Below are positions 27,004-35,870 of a DNA stretch of 64,000 nt, in pieces. This DNA comes from Desulfomonilaceae bacterium (GTDB lineage: Bacteria > Desulfobacterota > Desulfomonilia > Desulfomonilales > Desulfomonilaceae): assembly GCA_041662605.1 (NCBI GenBank), contig JBAZSD010000013.1, positions 52,554-116,553 on the forward strand, in the 5' to 3' direction. The notes under the pieces are model-generated. The model did not search any database, had not been told where the DNA came from, and saw only the letters and a program-made list of their open reading frames with translations. A program made the translations under genes and the position numbers. Numbering within the stretch: position 1 is the first letter of the stretch; each line of letters opens with the position of its first letter.

Positions 27004-27936
27004 ATGACTACTTCCAGATATAGATCACTATCGTCATGGTTAAAAGAGCTTTTCTCCGAACCGGTCCGAAAGATTTCCCTTGACGCGGGTCTCGGTTGTC
27101 CAAACAGAGATGGAACAATCGGCAACGGTGGATGCATATACTGCAACTCGAGAGGATCTGGAACAGACGCTCTCGACCGTGGTTTGTCCGTTCAGGAGCA
27201 AGTCGATCAGGGAATCGAGTTTTTGTCCCGACGTTACAAGGTGAACAAATTTATAGCCTATTTTCAATCTTTCACTAACACATATGGAGATCCTGAGCTA
27301 CTTCAAAGGATTTATAGCTCTGCTCTACTCCGTAAAGAGGTTGTCGGACTGGCGATTGGAACCAGACCTGATTGCGTTCAGGAAAGCGTTCTAGAACTGC
27401 TGGCCAATTTGAGCAGAGAAAGACTCGTTTGGCTTGAGCTTGGCCTGCAATCATCTCATGAGAAAACTCTTAAGCTAATCAGAAGGGGGCATGGTCCGGA
27501 GGTCTTCTTCGAAACGGCGAACCGCGCTCTGAAGGCAGGTCTCATAGTGGTCGCTCACACAATTTTGGGATTACCCGGTGAATCCACAGAAGACATGACA
27601 CTAACGGCCAGAATGATCGCTGCTTCTGGAATCCAGGGCATAAAGATCCACCCGTTATATGTAGTCGCTGGTACCCCCTTAGAAGACATGTTCAGAGCTG
27701 GGAAATTTTTGCCCATGACGATGGAACAGGCTGTTGACGCTACTTTGGCGGTCCTGGAAGTCCTGCCGAAGCAGATGGTCATCCACAGACTGACTTCCGA
27801 CCCCCACGCGGATGAACTTGTAGCGCCTGCCTGGATGCTCGATAGAATCAGGGTAAGGACTTATCTAAACTCCGAGATGGAAAGTAGGAACGTATTCCAG
27901 GGCTCCAAAGCGCAGTCTGCCTGGAGGATTTGGTGA
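27004..27936 (+). CDS. Radical SAM protein of the YhcC/TIGR01212 family
   Basis: A 310-residue radical SAM protein. The cluster motif is of the long-spaced kind: CPNRDGTIGNGGCIYC, with Cys-x12-Cys-x2-Cys. It is followed by FIAYFQSFTNTYGD, VGLAIGTRPDC, WLELGLQSSHEKTL and IVVAHTILGLPGES, all typical of YhcC. The substrate of this family is not established. The frame is open from 26884, but the ATG at 27004 is preceded by AAGAGGT and the upstream part is not conserved-looking. It lies alone, divergent from radA. Confidence 0.88.
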   Translation: MTTSRYRSLSSWLKELFSEPVRKISLDAGLGCPNRDGTIGNGGCIYCNSRGSGTDALDRGLSVQEQVDQGIEFLSRRYKVNKFIAYFQSFTNTYGDPELLQRIYSSALLRKEVVGLAIGTRPDCVQESVLELLANLSRERLVWLELGLQSSHEKTLKLIRRGHGPEVFFETANRALKAGLIVVAHTILGLPGESTEDMTLTARMIAASGIQGIKIHPLYVVAGTPLEDMFRAGKFLPMTMEQAVDATLAVLEVLPKQMVIHRLTSDPHADELVAPAWMLDRIRVRTYLNSEMESRNVFQGSKAQSAWRIW

Positions 27937-27973
27937 GGCAGCGTCGAGACATTGGTATGAATAGACGCAATAC

Positions 27974-28180
27974 CTATTCTAGAACGAATATAACCTCAGC
28001 CCTAATACGGTATTCCTGAATCTCTCCCGCTTCACACATGACTGTCATATCGACAATTTTCATGCCGGTTATGTTTCTTAAAGTCTTGTTTGCGCGCTCA
28101 AAAGCCAGCTTAACCGCTTCATCAAAGCTGGTAGGAGAACCCGCAATTACCTCCGTGACTCGAGCAACTCGTCCTGGCAT
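27974..28180 (-). CDS. Dodecin (flavin-binding protein)
   Basis: A 68-residue protein starting MPGRVARVTEVIAGSPTSFD and containing VKLAFERANKTLRNITGMKI and YRIRAEVIFVLE. This is the full dodecin pattern, including the Trp/aromatic-free beta-alpha-beta-beta layout. Dodecins form hollow dodecamers that store or buffer flavins. The flavin-stacking Trp of archaeal dodecin (W36) is not seen; the position is ITGMKI. The start at 28180 has AGGAGG upstream; the frame extends further but without a ribosome site. Confidence 0.9.
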   Translation of the reverse strand: MPGRVARVTEVIAGSPTSFDEAVKLAFERANKTLRNITGMKIVDMTVMCEAGEIQEYRIRAEVIFVLE

Positions 28181-28230
28181 AATATCCTCCTGACTAGCTT
28201 GCCTCACCAGATAACAGAGTACGGAATCGA

Positions 28231-28245
28231 TTGACAAATTGTCAA
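28231..28245. promoter_or_regulatory. Palindromic operator-like site upstream of dodecin
   Basis: TTGACAAATTGTCAA is a perfect 7-base inverted repeat around one central base, about 50 bases upstream of the dodecin ATG. It contains TTGACA on both strands, so it could overlap a promoter -35 box. No good -10 box follows on the minus strand; the best is TACTCT at 18-base spacing. Confidence 0.4.
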
Positions 28246-28358
28246 CAAGACAAGTTGATCAAACACACTTTATTGCACATAAAACATAGTAGGGTCTTAC
28301 GGCGCAGGAATAAATCATCCAAGATGTTGTGATATATTTTTCGTTCTATGACCTGGCG

Positions 28359-29195
28359 CTACCGTTTGGGGCGCGTCTGGCCTTTGCCTGGTCCTTTAGG
28401 AACGTTACTTGAGGATCTTGGTCTTGTTTCAGATTTAGAGCGCGATTCGCGTCTTGGTTGTGGCTCGTTTTCAATCAGTTCCATCAACTTCCTTCGTTCA
28501 TCCGCCGTCACTAGTCTCCATGCCCCCGTTTCCAGACTCCCCAAGGTTAGAGGACCAAAACTTATTCTTCTCAGTTTTCTCACAGGATAATTGATACGAA
28601 AGAATATTCTCTTGATCTCATTCTTTTTTCCCTCGTAGAGGACGACCTTGAGCCATGATGTGGTTTCCTGGCTTCGTAAGAATGTGACGCTGATCTCACC
28701 TACGCGCACGCCGTCATCGAGCCGCATGCCTCTTTTTATCATTGCCATGGACTTTGCGTCAGGTATGCCCCTAACTTTCACAAGATACGTCCTCGGGATT
28801 TTTCTTGAAGGGTGCGTAAGAGCCTGCGCCAGTTGTCCATCATTGGTAAGGATCATGAGTCCTTCAGCGTCAAAGTCGAGCCTGCCGACAGGAAACACGG
28901 GATCCTTGATATTACGTGTGACATCACCCAGGCAAGGCCTCTCCTCAGGATCTTTCATAGTGGAAACGACATTACGCGGCTTATTAAAAACATAGATAAG
29001 TTGGGTAGAATCGATCCTTTTGAGTAGCTTGCCGTCGACCTTGATGTAGTCTGCCCCGGAATCGACCAGAAAGGCAGGATCTTGAATCACTTGTCCATTA
29101 ACAGTGACTCGTCCTTCCCGTATAGCCTGCTCGGAAAATCTCCGAGATCCGGCTCCCGAGTTACGAATTCTAAGTTGAAGTTTTTCTTTTGTCAT
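28359..29195 (-). CDS. 23S rRNA pseudouridine synthase, RluB/RsuA family
   Basis: A 278-residue enzyme. It has an N-terminal S4 RNA-binding domain (LQLRIRNSGAGSRRFSEQAI, EGRVTVNGQVI) and a pseudouridine synthase core with catalytic Asp in GRLDFDAEGLMILTNDG, then KIPRTYLVKVRG and LYEGKKNEIKRIF. RluB modifies the helix 89-93 region of 23S rRNA. RsuA would act on 16S, and the choice between them is by overall similarity only. The C-terminal 40 residues are a low-complexity Arg/Ser/Pro/Lys tail. The frame also opens at a TTG five codons earlier; the ATG is chosen because it fits the family start. Confidence 0.9.
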   Translation of the reverse strand: MTKEKLQLRIRNSGAGSRRFSEQAIREGRVTVNGQVIQDPAFLVDSGADYIKVDGKLLKRIDSTQLIYVFNKPRNVVSTMKDPEERPCLGDVTRNIKDPVFPVGRLDFDAEGLMILTNDGQLAQALTHPSRKIPRTYLVKVRGIPDAKSMAMIKRGMRLDDGVRVGEISVTFLRSQETTSWLKVVLYEGKKNEIKRIFFRINYPVRKLRRISFGPLTLGSLETGAWRLVTADERRKLMELIENEPQPRRESRSKSETRPRSSSNVPKGPGKGQTRPKR

Positions 29196-29291
29196 GGTTT
29201 GTTCCAGCAATTTGAATCAATTTCGTGGATGGGCTCCAAAGCTTGACAATCAGGCTGTGATAACCCATTTTAAGAATATGAGTAGATTTAA

Positions 29292-29320
29292 TTGTTTACC
29301 TAATCCAATCGTGATATAAG
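29292..29320 (+). promoter_or_regulatory. Candidate sigma70-type promoter for ftsH
   Basis: TTGTTT (29292-29297), a 17-base spacer and TATAAG (29315-29320) make a good promoter match about 40 bases upstream of the ftsH start. Judged by eye. Confidence 0.5.
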
Positions 29321-29358
29321 TTCAAGAAAACCGTTAATAAACATTGTGATCGGAGTTT

Positions 29359-31284
29359 TTGTTGAACAACATATACAAAAATTTGGGGTTGTGGCTTGTC
29401 ATATTTCTAGTGATGATCTTCCTTTTTCACCTGTTTAATCAAACAAAATCTCCCCAAAAGGAAATTTCATACAGCCAGTTCAGACAAGATCTCGATCAGG
29501 GCGCCATAAAATCCGTAATACTCCAGGGAAACCACGTCAAGGGGACCTTCCTGGATGGTAGTGGAGCCTTCAGGACCCTTGCCCCTACGGATCCTGGCCT
29601 GATTCCTTCACTCATGAAGAACAGAGTAGATATACAGGTAACACCCGAGGATGACAATCCTTGGTACTTGACAGCCCTTATCTCGTGGCTGCCGATGATC
29701 TTTCTGATAGCCATTTTTGTGTTTTTCATGCGGCAAATGCAGGCAGGGGGCGGCAAAGCAATGAGCTTTGGGAAAAGTCGAGCCCGTCTCATTTCCGAGG
29801 ATCAGAACAAATTTACTTTTGCCGACGTGGCCGGTATTGAGGAGGCCAAAGAAGAGCTTTCCGAGATAATTGAATTCTTGAAGGATCCGAAAAAGTTTAC
29901 TCGGTTAGGCGGCAAGATTCCCAAAGGCGTGCTGCTTATGGGTGGCCCTGGAACGGGCAAGACGTTGCTGGCGAAAGCGGTAGCAGGCGAGGCGGGGGTT
30001 CCTTTTTTCTCGATTTCGGGGTCGGACTTTGTTGAAATGTTCGTTGGGGTTGGGGCCTCGAGAGTGCGAGATCTTTTTATTCAGGGCAAGAAAAACGCTC
30101 CGTGTATTATTTTTATAGATGAAATTGACGCTGTAGGTCGTCATCGAGGCGCTGGTCTGGGTGGCGGACACGATGAAAGGGAACAAACCCTCAACCAGTT
30201 GTTGGTTGAAATGGATGGATTTGAAACGAATGAGGGCGTCATTCTGATAAGCGCCACCAACAGACCGGACGTACTGGATCCTGCGCTATTAAGACCCGGA
30301 CGATTCGACAGGCAGGTTGTCGTTCCTCCTCCTGACCTGAGAGGCCGTGAGGCAATACTCAAGGTCCACACCAAAAAGACCCCTCTTGGCGACGAGGTTG
30401 ATCTTCGTTCAATCAGCAGGGGAACACCTGGTTTTTCAGGGGCTGATCTGGCCAACCTCGTAAATGAAGCGGCCCTGAACGCCGCGAGGCACGATCAGAA
30501 CTTTATCAACATGTCGGATTTCGAATTTGCCAAGGACAAGGTTCTCATGGGGGTTGAACGTCGCAGTCTCGTTATCAGCCTTGAAGAGCGCCGTAATACA
30601 GCTTTCCACGAAGCTGGTCACGCATTTGTGGCAAGAAAGATTCCCGGCACTGACCCCATACACAAGGTCACCATCATACCAAGAGGCAGGGCGCTCGGTG
30701 TAACCCAACAACTCCCGCTTGATGATCGTCACACATACGAAAAGGATTTCCTGCTTGCCCAAATTGCGGTGCTCATGGGAGGCCGGGCAGCGGAAGAGAT
30801 TTTTCTCGAACACATGACCACCGGCGCTGGAAATGACATCTCACGCGCCACAGAATTGGCGCGAAAGATGGTGTGTGAATGGGGCATGAGTGAGAGTCTG
30901 GGACCTTTGACTTTCGGTCAGAAGGAAGAACAGATATTTCTGGGTAAGGAGTTGACCCGTCATCGTGACTATTCTGAACGAACAGCCATAATGATCGATG
31001 ATGAAATCAGAGGGCTGGTGACCACCAATTACGAACGGGCCCACAAAATCATTATGGATCACGAACAAACCGTCCGTAAAATAGCCGAGGCCTTACTGGA
31101 AAGGGAAACTCTCAACGCTGCCCAGATAGAAACTATAATTGAAGGCAAGGACTTACCCAAGCTGGAGAGTCCTCCCGATCCACCGCCAACGGAGCCTCAG
31201 AATCCGGCCGAAGCGACAGTTGAAGCTTCAAGCAAGGCTGTGTTAGAGAATCCCCCGGCTACGCCTGATCCTGAAAAAGCTTGA
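29359..31284 (+). CDS. ftsH: ATP-dependent zinc metalloprotease FtsH
   Basis: A 641-residue membrane protease. There are two membrane segments (about residues 9-26 and 104-124) around a small periplasmic domain. The AAA+ module has Walker A GGPGTGKT, Walker B CIIFIDEIDAVG and the second region of homology SATNRPDVLDPALLRPGRFD. The zinc protease has HEAGH, and the distal acidic ligand lies in MTTGAGNDISRATELARKMV. FtsH degrades misassembled membrane proteins and some regulators. The start is a TTG (29359, or the adjacent one at 29362) after CGGAG. The last 45 residues are a Pro/Ala-rich tail. Confidence 0.97.
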   Translation: MLNNIYKNLGLWLVIFLVMIFLFHLFNQTKSPQKEISYSQFRQDLDQGAIKSVILQGNHVKGTFLDGSGAFRTLAPTDPGLIPSLMKNRVDIQVTPEDDNPWYLTALISWLPMIFLIAIFVFFMRQMQAGGGKAMSFGKSRARLISEDQNKFTFADVAGIEEAKEELSEIIEFLKDPKKFTRLGGKIPKGVLLMGGPGTGKTLLAKAVAGEAGVPFFSISGSDFVEMFVGVGASRVRDLFIQGKKNAPCIIFIDEIDAVGRHRGAGLGGGHDEREQTLNQLLVEMDGFETNEGVILISATNRPDVLDPALLRPGRFDRQVVVPPPDLRGREAILKVHTKKTPLGDEVDLRSISRGTPGFSGADLANLVNEAALNAARHDQNFINMSDFEFAKDKVLMGVERRSLVISLEERRNTAFHEAGHAFVARKIPGTDPIHKVTIIPRGRALGVTQQLPLDDRHTYEKDFLLAQIAVLMGGRAAEEIFLEHMTTGAGNDISRATELARKMVCEWGMSESLGPLTFGQKEEQIFLGKELTRHRDYSERTAIMIDDEIRGLVTTNYERAHKIIMDHEQTVRKIAEALLERETLNAAQIETIIEGKDLPKLESPPDPPPTEPQNPAEATVEASSKAVLENPPATPDPEKA

Positions 31285-31305
31285 GTCTAGACAGGCGCGA
31301 ACGGT

Positions 31306-31349
31306 AAATCTCGATCAGCTATGTATACGTTCACATTGGATCGAGATTT
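31306..31349. repeat. Inverted repeat after ftsH
   Basis: AAATCTCGATC (31306-31316) is the exact reverse complement of GATCGAGATTT (31339-31349), separated by 22 bases. It lies 21 bases after the ftsH stop. No T run follows, so it is a possible weak terminator, processing site or protein-binding site rather than a clear intrinsic terminator. Confidence 0.5.
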
Positions 31350-31481
31350 GATCATGGTGGAAATACCCTTCGGTGGTTGAATGGTTTCGTCTTACTGGCG
31401 TCATATGACTTTGACAATTAAGGGATCCCGACCACTCTTGATTCTAACCTGCCAAAACCTCACATTGGAGTCAAAATCTTG

Positions 31482-32351
31482 ATGCCCAAGGCTCGACTGT
31501 CTCCGATTCAAAAATTTTCCAACGTACTCTTCCACGAATCTCGCACAAAGGTGATGGGTGTAATAAACACAACCCCTGACTCATTTTCAGATGGTGGGAT
31601 TCATTTCGAGCGTGATGCGGCAATAGCAAGCGGCCTCGACATGCTTGAACAGGGGGCGGATATCCTGGATATCGGTGGCGAATCCACTCGTCCAGGCTCC
31701 CTACCGGTTGGGGTTGATGAGGAAATACGCAGGACAATTCCAGTCATCTCAGGTATCTGTTCCCAAGCCCCGGACGCTGTGGTATCAATCGACACCCGCA
31801 GAAAAGCAGTAGCTGACGCGGCTACTGAAGCTGGGGCCGTGATCATTAACGATGTCTCCGGATTTCGCGATGACCCGGAATTAGCCCAGTCAGCCAGGGA
31901 TAATGGGGCTTTTCTAGTTGTCATGCATATGCTGGGCGCTCCGCGAAACATGCAGACAGACATCCATTATGACTCGTTTCCCGGAGACATCGTCACCTTT
32001 TTCAAGCAACGGATAGCCGATCTGGAAAAGATCGGAGTCGCCCCTGAAAAAATAATACTTGATCCTGGGATTGGTTTTGGCAAAACGTTTAACCAAAACC
32101 TGATTCTCATCAACCGCTTGCAGGAATTCTCGGAACTGGGTAAACCATTGCTCATGGGGCCCTCCCGGAAAGCGTTCATCGGAACAATCATAGGTGAACC
32201 TGAAGCTTCCAAGCGGGATGTAGCCACAATGGCTGCGATATGCATGTCCATCTGCCGTGGGGCCGCGATTGTGAGGGCTCACGACGTCAGATCAACTGTT
32301 CAGGTCGCGAGGGTTACGGACGCCATCTTACGGGAAAGAGTAGAGATGTGA
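31482..32351 (+). CDS. folP: Dihydropteroate synthase
   Basis: A 289-residue TIM-barrel enzyme that joins para-aminobenzoate to the pterin diphosphate in folate synthesis. Both signatures are clear: VMGVINTTPDSFSDGG and DIGGESTRPGS. Substrate-binding residues also appear in INDVSGF, ILDPGIGFGKT and LLMGPSRKAF. The family usually has about 280 residues. A TTG directly precedes the ATG; GGAG upstream fits the ATG at 31482. It overlaps acpS by four bases (GTGA). Confidence 0.96.
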   Translation: MPKARLSPIQKFSNVLFHESRTKVMGVINTTPDSFSDGGIHFERDAAIASGLDMLEQGADILDIGGESTRPGSLPVGVDEEIRRTIPVISGICSQAPDAVVSIDTRRKAVADAATEAGAVIINDVSGFRDDPELAQSARDNGAFLVVMHMLGAPRNMQTDIHYDSFPGDIVTFFKQRIADLEKIGVAPEKIILDPGIGFGKTFNQNLILINRLQEFSELGKPLLMGPSRKAFIGTIIGEPEASKRDVATMAAICMSICRGAAIVRAHDVRSTVQVARVTDAILRERVEM

Positions 32352-32731
32352 TAGTCGGAATAGGAATTGACCTTGTAAGCGCATCCCGGATAAAACGAAT
32401 TCTGGATCAATCGTGGGGGAATAGATTTGTCACGAGAGTTTTTGGCCCGGAAGAAATATCTTACTGTCGCTCCGGCTCCAAACCGGAAGAGGCGTTTGCG
32501 GCGAGATTCGCTGCAAAAGAAGCCATGGCAAAGGCTTTGGGAACCGGGTTTTCCAAAGGGGTAACTCCGGCTCAAATAATAGTCCGCGGAGGCGACAGAC
32601 AAAAACCGTCCATTGTCCTGTCGTCCGTGGCGGGGAAGATCGCCGAGTCCATGGGGATCAGCAACCTTAGTGTTTCCTTATCTCACTCAAACGGTATGGC
32701 TTGCGCTGTTGTGATTGCCGAGAAGATTTGA
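32348..32731 (+). CDS. acpS: Holo-[acyl-carrier-protein] synthase
   Basis: A 127-residue phosphopantetheinyl transferase that activates acyl carrier protein. The start VIVGIGIDLVSASRIKRI, the magnesium-binding Asp in GIDLV and the motif FAARFAAKEAMAKALGTGF are all in place. The end SVSLSHSNGMACAVVIAEKI is typical. The frame is open 36 codons earlier inside folP, but the GTG overlapping the folP stop gives the conserved N-terminus and a usual length, so GTG is chosen. Confidence 0.96.
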   Translation: MIVGIGIDLVSASRIKRILDQSWGNRFVTRVFGPEEISYCRSGSKPEEAFAARFAAKEAMAKALGTGFSKGVTPAQIIVRGGDRQKPSIVLSSVAGKIAESMGISNLSVSLSHSNGMACAVVIAEKI

Positions 32732-32806
32732 ATCGATCATCCTGTATTTGCCTAAATTTCCCAGCCCCGGGCTTGTGGAAGCGTATCGACTGCCAACCGG
32801 AGCGAT

Positions 32807-33988
32807 TTATACCGCTTGCGCCACAATCACCTTCAAGTATCTTGTTTCCGGCATAGCCATAAGAGTCGGATGGTCCGGCCCCTGTCCCAAAATTTCGAGT
32901 AGCCTCAGGTTTTTCCCACTTCTGTGAGCCGAGACATTTAGGACTTCCAAGAAATCAGTCAACTCCATATGCCCGGAACAGGAACAGGTCACAAAAATTC
33001 CTCCCTGTTTCAATCGAGCAAGAGCCTTCCGATTTACGTCTATGTAACCCTGCCGACCTTCACGAACCTTGGAACGACTCTTTATAAAGGCTGGAGGATC
33101 CAGTACAATAACATCCCACTGGTCTGGACAAGTACCTAAAAAGCGCAGGACTTCTTCACGCACAAAATTGACATTGGGCTCGTATCTATTGAGACGAGCG
33201 TTTTCCATAGCCAGCTCAAGAGCCGGCTGGGACGAATCAACACAAGTGACAGCGCCAGCTCCGCCGGCAAGCCCATGCAACCCCCACGCCCCGGAGTAAC
33301 AGTACAGATCAAGTAAAGTGGCTCGATCCGGAATATATTTTCTCAAAGCGCTTCTGTTGAATTCCTGATCCAGGAAAAATCCAGTTTTCTGACCATCAAG
33401 CAAATCAGCGACAAAATTTAAACCGTCGGACCCGAATTCGACCCTGTCAACATCTGATCCATATCTGAGGAGTTTGTACAAGGGAATCCCTTCGAGATTC
33501 CTGACCGATAAATCATTTCTCAGAACTATGGATTTCGCAGAGAACAAATTCATGGCCAAGTCCACTATCATATCCAGGATCTTGTCCACGCCGGCGGTTG
33601 AGCTTTGAATCACAAGATTGGGCCCGTAGCGATCGATTATAAGACCAGGCAAGAGGTCCGACTCTCCAAAGAAGACTCGATACGCCTCCCTTTCTCTACA
33701 AAACGGCTGTCTACGGTCAAGGGCTTCCTTGAGCCTGTTCATGACAAATTCAGAATCAATGGCGCTCCGTTTCCTGGAAACGAGTCTGGCGGCAATCAGA
33801 CTGTTGGGGTTTACATAAACCATTCCCAGAAATTCCCCAGAGAAATCAACTAGCTCGTGTATCTCTCCAGGCTCAAGCTCCCTAACGGACGGAGCTTCGA
33901 TTTCATTCGAAAAAATCCACAGCCCCCCTCTTCTGACTTTACGATCCGCGTTTTTTCTTAGTTTTATCAAATTATTAGGTCCAGACAA
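32807..33988 (-). CDS. Class I SAM-dependent rRNA large-subunit methyltransferase (RlmI-like)
   Basis: A 393-residue enzyme. It has an N-terminal PUA domain (RKNADRKVRRGGLWIFSNEIE), a middle EEHEE-type region and a Rossmann methyltransferase (LLDLYCYSGAWGLHGLAGG as SAM motif I, VIVLDPPAF as motif IV, GGIFVTCSCSGHM as motif VI). E. coli RlmI makes m5C1962 in 23S rRNA, and the motif IV/VI cysteine (TCSCS) fits an m5C chemistry. The 3' end overlaps no gene. It follows serS with a nine-base gap. Confidence 0.9.
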   Translation of the reverse strand: MSGPNNLIKLRKNADRKVRRGGLWIFSNEIEAPSVRELEPGEIHELVDFSGEFLGMVYVNPNSLIAARLVSRKRSAIDSEFVMNRLKEALDRRQPFCREREAYRVFFGESDLLPGLIIDRYGPNLVIQSSTAGVDKILDMIVDLAMNLFSAKSIVLRNDLSVRNLEGIPLYKLLRYGSDVDRVEFGSDGLNFVADLLDGQKTGFFLDQEFNRSALRKYIPDRATLLDLYCYSGAWGLHGLAGGAGAVTCVDSSQPALELAMENARLNRYEPNVNFVREEVLRFLGTCPDQWDVIVLDPPAFIKSRSKVREGRQGYIDVNRKALARLKQGGIFVTCSCSGHMELTDFLEVLNVSAHRSGKNLRLLEILGQGPDHPTLMAMPETRYLKVIVAQAV

Positions 33989-33997
33989 CGACTGGTG

Positions 33998-35278
33998 TCA
34001 TTTAGAGTTCTTTGGTTCTATCTTTTCCCTCCCTTCCATGAGAGGCCTAAGAACCTTGGGTATCGTCACACTTCCATCAGCGTTTTGAAAATTTTCAAGT
34101 ATAGGAATCATGATTCTGGGAGACGCTATGGCGGTATTGTTAAGGGTATGGCAGGGCCGGGTCTTACCGTCCGAGCCTCGGTATCTGATTCTAAGGCGCC
34201 GGGCCTGAAACTCATGAAGCGTCGAACATGAATGTGTCTCCGAATATTTTCCCCTGCTCGGCATCCACGTTTCTATTTCGTGCTTCAGCACCTGTCCCTG
34301 GCCTATTTCAGCGCCGCACGCCAGGGCCACGCGATACGGTAGACCCAACGCCTGCATCAGTTCTTCGGCGTTCTCGAGTAACAGACTGTGCTCCCTTCTG
34401 GAGACTTCGGGATCATTCGCGCAAATTACTACCTGTTCTACCTTATTGAACTGATGAAGCCTGTAAAAGCCTTTCGTATCCCTACCGTAGGAACCAGCTT
34501 CCCTCCGGAAACACGTTGAATATCCGCAGTAACGCTTGGGCAACTCTGACTCATTCAATATCTCGTCCATATGGTATGACACGAGCGAGACCTCAGCGGT
34601 ACCAACCAGATACAGGTCATCCTTGGTTACACAGAATGTGTCTTCTTCTCCCAATGGGAAAAACCCGGTTCCTACAAGGGCTTCCCTGCGCACCAACTGG
34701 GGAACTATCATCGGATGAAAACCCTTGGAAACGAGGTGATCAAGGGCGAATTTGAACAATGCGAATTCAAGGAGAGCCCCTTCATTTTTCAGGAAATACA
34801 TTCGAGCGCCGGCGAATTTGACGGCTCTCGGCATATCTACAATGTCAAGGCTTTCAGCAAGCTCAAGATGGTCCTTTGGAACAAAATCGAAATTAGGAAT
34901 TTCTCCCACTGTCCTTACAACAACGTTGTCGTCGTCGGAATCTCCTTCCGGGACCTCCGGAGATGGTGGATTGGGCACAAAAAGCATGAGGTTCTCGAAA
35001 CGTTCTTCGAACGCCTTGAGCTTTGGTTCCTTTACCGCAAGGCTTTCCTTAATAAATTTTATTTTTGAAATCAGTTCTTCCCGCTCGGACCCGGAACTTT
35101 TCGCAACATCCTTCGAAATCCTGTTTCTATCTGCCCTGAGAGTTTCAACTTCGGTCTTTAAACTCCTCATTTCAGTATCGACGTTCAGGAGTTCATCCAC
35201 ATCCATCTTCATCCGTTTCTTTCGGATTCCATCTTTAACGATCTCAGGATTATTTCTAATAAAAGCTATATCTAACAT
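33998..35278 (-). CDS. serS: Seryl-tRNA synthetase
   Basis: A 426-residue class II synthetase with the N-terminal tRNA-binding coiled coil (about 25-110, rich in Lys/Glu/Leu heptads). The catalytic core has VGTAEVSLVSYHMDEIL, motif 2 STCFRREAGSYGRDTKGFYR and motif 3 NTAIASPRIMIPILENFQ. It charges tRNA-Ser and tRNA-Sec. Length is normal. It lies in a minus-strand run with the RlmI-like gene. Confidence 0.97.
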   Translation of the reverse strand: MLDIAFIRNNPEIVKDGIRKKRMKMDVDELLNVDTEMRSLKTEVETLRADRNRISKDVAKSSGSEREELISKIKFIKESLAVKEPKLKAFEERFENLMLFVPNPPSPEVPEGDSDDDNVVVRTVGEIPNFDFVPKDHLELAESLDIVDMPRAVKFAGARMYFLKNEGALLEFALFKFALDHLVSKGFHPMIVPQLVRREALVGTGFFPLGEEDTFCVTKDDLYLVGTAEVSLVSYHMDEILNESELPKRYCGYSTCFRREAGSYGRDTKGFYRLHQFNKVEQVVICANDPEVSRREHSLLLENAEELMQALGLPYRVALACGAEIGQGQVLKHEIETWMPSRGKYSETHSCSTLHEFQARRLRIRYRGSDGKTRPCHTLNNTAIASPRIMIPILENFQNADGSVTIPKVLRPLMEGREKIEPKNSK

Positions 35279-35322
35279 TCAAATCTCCAGATCTTGGCGT
35301 AATTTTGAAAACCTACGCGGGA

Positions 35323-35631
35323 TTACTTGCCAAACGGGCTTTTAGCAATTTGGACCTTACCCAAAACATTTTTCAAACCAGTCGAAGGCTCAGACCATAT
35401 CATCTTTTCCATCACGGTAATGGGGTCTTCTTTGGATTCCGTTCCTGTGTCATCGCCTTTTCCGAACTTTGTTTTAATATAGTCGAAAAGTTCCTGCTGT
35501 TCAGCCGGGAGCATTTCAGCGTAAAGTTTTTCAAGGGTCTCCCGTTCTGTCCGTGTCATCGTTCCGGGTCCGATTTTGCGAGAAGTTTCCATCCACCGCC
35601 GCTGCTTTGGGGTCAAATCTTTATCCTTCAC
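35323..35631 (-). CDS. Small hypothetical protein
   Basis: A 102-residue hydrophilic protein, rich in Lys, Glu and Thr, with no signal peptide, membrane segment or cysteine. I do not recognise a family. The first half (RRWMETSRKIGPGTMTRTER, LEKLYAEMLPAEQQELFDYI) looks helical; the second half is loosely structured. It is 44 bases upstream of serS on the same strand, so it may be co-transcribed. GAGGTG lies close to the ATG and GGGAGA 14 bases before it. Coding is likely from its codon pattern and the absence of a competing frame, but the role is unknown. Confidence 0.6.
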   Translation of the reverse strand: MKDKDLTPKQRRWMETSRKIGPGTMTRTERETLEKLYAEMLPAEQQELFDYIKTKFGKGDDTGTESKEDPITVMEKMIWSEPSTGLKNVLGKVQIAKSPFGK

Positions 35632-35870
35632 CTCATTGGTCTCCCTGATACAAGAATCTAGTCACGCCATATAGTTTATAGTCATCCACGATAAATTATC
35701 AAATAAAAGCCTCTTTTACCAATGGTTTCATGCGGCTTGTCGTCACAAGCTTGCGATATGTCGCCTTATATACAATAATAACTTAATTAATGGACCGAGC
35801 GGTTGACATATCTCAAACACCGCGGTAGTCGGACTAGCGACGCAGTCAAATCCAAGAGTAGAGGAGCCTG

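Noticed and set aside
34752..35345. 197-residue open frame antisense to serS
   Set aside because: Ser-rich shadow of a clearly conserved synthetase; no ribosome site, no recognisable motif.
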